Below the pieces are notes generated by a model that was not told the origin of the DNA, did no database searches, and saw only the letters and a list, made by a program, of their open reading frames with translations. A stretch of 64,000 nucleotides of DNA from Epiperipatus broadwayi (taxonomy: Eukaryota > Onychophora > Udeonychophora > Euonychophora > Peripatidae), in the NCBI GenBank assembly GCA_028023455.1, contig JAQFVV010000072.1:3244501-3308500 (forward strand), written 5' to 3'. Made by a program: the position numbers and the translations under genes. Positions 60,197 to 64,000 of the stretch are shown in pieces (position 1 is the first letter of the stretch; each line of letters opens with the position of its first letter).

Positions 60197-60574
60197 TTTA
60201 TTTGTAATATCAATAGATTTTGGGCTTCTAATGATGGGAGGAGCTATTGTTGAGATCTGAAAATTTCACAAATACATGAAAACCCTCCTGGAACTAGAGA
60301 CTTTGGTTAATGGTAATCTATCTTTATAATGCGTTGCTTTGTGGAATTGTTCTAGATTTTCCATTAGTTATTGCAATATCAGGTTTGTTTTTGATGATGC
60401 GTTTAAACACATCATCAGAAACAAACAAAGCAACACAGTATAAAGATAGATTACCATTAACCAAAGTCTCTAGTTCCAGGAGAGTTTTCATGTATTTGTG
60501 AAATTTTCAGATCTCAACAATAGCTCCTTCCCATCATTAGAAAACCAAAATCTATTGATATTCCAAAATAAATA
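60197..60574. mobile_element. Foldback element, 378 bases
   Basis: The arms 60197-60340 and 60423-60574 are close reverse complements (AAAATTTCACAAATACATGA and its inverse, GGTTAATGGTAATCTATCTT and its inverse), with an imperfect centre containing GATGATGCG..CATCATCAG. The small ORF at 60310-60501 lies inside and is not a gene. Confidence 0.88.
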
Positions 60575-60579
60575 ATTGA

Positions 60580-63500
60580 ACATTTAGTTGTTAGGAAGTA
60601 TTATGATGTTCAAGCAATAGAGTGGCATAATAAGCTTTGATCCAGAAACCTTTAGCTCAATTCATTCTATTATTTCCTAAAATGTATATGGTCTAAATCA
60701 TTCTACAACAAATGTTTAACATACCATTTTTATATCCAGAAGGCATCTGGAATCATTTCAAAAATCATAAGATAAAAACTTCACTTAAAATTCAGTAGCC
60801 TAAAAATCTTAATATGAAATAAATAATCATATGAGTTTTGCCATGAGTTCAAGCACAAAAAGTGACATAGCTGGGTTGCGATCCATGGGCCTTGAACTCC
60901 AGACTTTACCACTCTACCATCATACCATGTAAGACTTCTTATCACTGAAAAAGGCATATAAAATACTGGTTGGTCTATATTATAAATTGGATGGAAAAGG
61001 CAACAACCAATGATGATGATCAAACACTCTTGACTATAATGGCTACATCTAAATACTCTTCTGAGTCAACAAACTTGAATTTAAAACATACTCACATGTT
61101 TATTATATAAATACATGGTCTCATTCAAGATTTTTTTTTTTCAGCTGTCAGTCTTGATTTAACAATTCATATCCCAGTTAGATGTTTTTGACACTCATTT
61201 GATTTTATTAAAAATTAAAGTCACCGAACATGTATTTTCTATTAAAAGTAATGGGAAGTTCTTCAATAAGATTAATAACATATTTTCTTGAAAACTGTGG
61301 TGTTCTAATTTTATAAAATAAGTAGGAATAAAAACAGAGTGAAAAATTAAAAAAATTATTCGAATAAAGCACTCTTACAAAGTAATTTTATTATTTATTA
61401 AAGGACAAATTTCAAAAATATTTGTTATATGATTAACAAATCTTTCTACACATTAACAGAATTAATACCTCCGTACCTATTCTCACCCAAAATTTCGTTA
61501 TGGATATTTCATTTTTAAATGTACTATATATCATTAATTTAGGTCTGATTATATATTGGTAATAGCAGTTGTACATCTGCATTGAATGTTGTTTTATTTA
61601 ATATACTAAACATTTAACACTATTGTATAAAATAATTAATACATTACTGATATGTAGCTTATATTAACATAATATGATATAAAATGGGTCCTTAAATGAA
61701 GTCAGAAAGTTTTAGTGCATAGGCTAACCACCTGGAAACTCTGTAAACCAAGTTAACATGTGGTCTCTTTTAAAAAAACATTATACATTACTATTATATT
61801 TATTTTTTCTTCGCCACAATTTTTCAGATGAATTACAGTGTGATCCTTTCAGTCCCAATTCTCATTTCTAGGTAAATACTTGATTACTCATTAATTCTAC
61901 TAGTCCCCTCTCTCACTATTCACTCCATTTCATTATAAAGTCAATACATATATAATGGTAAAATCTCTACTTTTATCATTCCCTTAATCTTTAAATGTCT
62001 CCCATTCTCCAAGCAATGTTCTCTGATCTTCTTTCAACATTCTATACCCCAAAAAGGACTTTCCAAAACCTTTCTGCAATCTCCACCCAAACTATATCTA
62101 TGGTCCAAATCCTTGTCCCATTTTGGCCTTTTTTATCATCTAAAACTTTGGTCCTTATACTAAATAAGGTTCTCTAGTGTTATAAAACATCATTTTATAC
62201 ATTATAAAATTTTTATTCTTATATAACTCCAAACAATTTTTTCATTCAAAGGTGCTTTCCTGAACCTACTTTTTCTCTAACCCACTTATCCATTGTCTTT
62301 TCCATGTCTTATAATTATGTGCTTCCAAGAAATTCTCTTTATTTACCTCATTCTGAATGAGCGCATTTAGGCGCCCTCTATCATTTCATTATTTAATTAA
62401 CTTATAAGATATTATTACTATCAATAACTTTTCTCCATTATTCACAGCAGTTGACTATAGAAAGAATCCAATACAAACAAAAAAAGCTGTGATACATAGA
62501 TGGATGATTACTTCATTCTGATTTGTCAAATGACTATGAGGTAAAATCCTGCAATATTCATTGCCTGGAATGGATGTGCATAAATACTTTTTTTTCATAG
62601 CTATTGGTTAGAATAAAAAGTCAAAGGCTGGACAGCAAACATTAAATGGAGTCAGTAAATGGTCAAAAGTCTGCACAACATATAATTTATACATAAAGTC
62701 ATTAGCTGAGAGAAACAAGAACTAGATGCGGTGGAAAGCCAAAAAAAAAGCATCTATTAAAAAATTCAATGCATTAGATAATAAATAAGAATACATTCCA
62801 AACTAAAAAAAAAAGGAAGGACCCCCCCCCCCCTGGATATATCCATTAAATCTTATAAGTGTATAGAAGAAGCACATTTTACAAATGTAGTGGAAAAAAA
62901 TAAACAAACAAATACATGGAAAAACAAAAAATATGAAAATATTTATTAATTTTTCCCTTCATTTGTATCTATAATTATAATTTGCAAACATTTGTTCGTA
63001 TCAAAATGGTTTCTTTCTTCTTTATAACCTAATGCCCATTGTAATTTCAGTGAAGTTCGTCATAATCATAGCTCCCAGTAAAATTAGCTTGCCAAAATTA
63101 TCATGCAATATCAAAAATCACATTGCGATCTCCCAATAAAAGTGGCAAGATTACTTCACTGTATCTCCAAATAATTTTAAATTATTTCATTACAACTTAA
63201 CCAGTATTCACCATTGATTTATGTAAATAATCATTGTATGATAAATCCGGTTAAAGTTATTAAAATTTATATACATATATATTACACTTCCTACTCAGAT
63301 GCTTCTGTTCCAAATAAGTTTATGAAGCCACACTATAATAAAACAGCATCAATACTGATAAATTTTGTTTTATAAATCATAAAACAATCAAATTTGTTTG
63401 TAATTTAGATTAGGACTTTTCTTTACAAAACAGATAATATGTATCAACATTATCCTGTGTTAGCTATATGATTCAATTATCGATAGTACTAATACTTTGA

Positions 63501-64000
63501 GACACATTTTGTGAACCCTTTACCAATTCACCTGTGAAATGCAATTAGGCAGTGGTAGCGGGTGTTGAAACAAACATATTTCACATGCCATCTAATATTA
63601 CTACAAATCCAGACTATTATCAATATCCTGAATATATCTTATGTCAGCAATTTTCCTACTTCTAAGCAATCCACCAATACTCATTTCAAATTAAATTTTG
63701 AATAGAAAAGAGCTACAAGTTTTACTTCTGTCATGGAGGAAAACTAAAGCATTGGGGCATACAAATTGTCAAAGGACCATATCTCAAAATAAAATTGGTT
63801 TGTTATATTTATTTATTTGTTTTAGTACAGACCCTGTTGTAAGAGATACTTGAGGGAACAATGCATGAAGAGAAAGAACAAGATTGGTTAATAGAAAATT
63901 TTGAGATTCAAATGTTCGATTTTTAATTTTGTATTTTTAAATGAAGCTACAATTTGCCACTGCCCAGTCAGATTCTTTTTTTGATATACCCATGAATGGA
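60580..64000. other. No identifiable gene
   Basis: AT-rich sequence. From 61800 to 62350 the plus strand is unusually poor in G, as in the 12.85-15.2-kb stretch, and may be a decayed antisense LINE. A run of about 13 C residues starts at 62822. Nothing in the last 1.5 kb is recognisable. Confidence 0.4.

Noticed and set aside
60310-60501. 63-codon ORF
   Set aside because: It lies inside the arms of the 60197-60574 foldback element.
62822-62834. Long C run as a possible sequencing error
   Set aside because: Several similar C runs occur (about 14201, 19861, 29441), so it is more likely a genuine feature of this genome.

Overview
This is a eukaryotic, animal nuclear window. It is very AT-rich, gene-poor and crowded with decayed transposable elements, foldback (MITE-like) elements and microsatellites. 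The one gene I can name is RYK, the Wnt-binding receptor pseudokinase, on the minus strand. Three consecutive, phase-compatible exons are visible: the end of the WIF domain (19970-20104), a short juxtamembrane exon (19564-19617) and the transmembrane exon (4707-4857). The kinase-like half would lie below position 1. The signal peptide and first part of the WIF domain should lie above 20104, but I did not find them. RYK with a WIF domain, introns of many kilobases and this repeat mix point to a bilaterian invertebrate. A mollusc or another lophotrochozoan is my guess, but the sequence does not settle it.

Layout. 1-4700: sequence 3' of the RYK transmembrane exon, with a retroposed insertion bounded by a 16-base target duplication, a copy of repeat family 1, an RTE-like LINE 3' end, a tRNA-derived SINE and a purine tract. 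4858-19563: a 14.7-kb RYK intron with a minisatellite, an inverted-repeat element holding an ankyrin-like fragment, several family 1 copies, a G-poor stretch with decayed LINE sequence, and a hAT element. 19618-19969: a 352-base intron. 20105-33000: upstream intron or intergenic DNA with a second hAT element that has perfect 8-base target duplications, another SINE, and two adjacent foldback elements near 32 kb. 33-36 kb: an island somewhat richer in GC and CpG, with a candidate 3'-terminal exon (35375-35625). 36.9-43.4 kb: a second copy of the 12.1-kb inverted-repeat family, LINE remnants, a broken unknown gene (40080-40788) and a compact family 1 foldback. 46.0-47.9 kb: a 5'-truncated non-LTR retrotransposon with 569 uninterrupted codons. 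48-64 kb: mostly foldback elements, some nested, a long (GAT)n(ATA)n tract, and one convincing small candidate coding exon (55977-56138, minus).

Functionally, the window is the middle of a large Wnt-receptor gene whose introns have taken up several waves of transposons. I found no operon, CRISPR array, functional RNA gene or novel biochemical system. The points most worth checking are the unassigned exon-like segments on the RYK strand, the terminal-inverted-repeat element that carries a tRNA-like module, and the nested palindromes at 57.5-58.3 kb.
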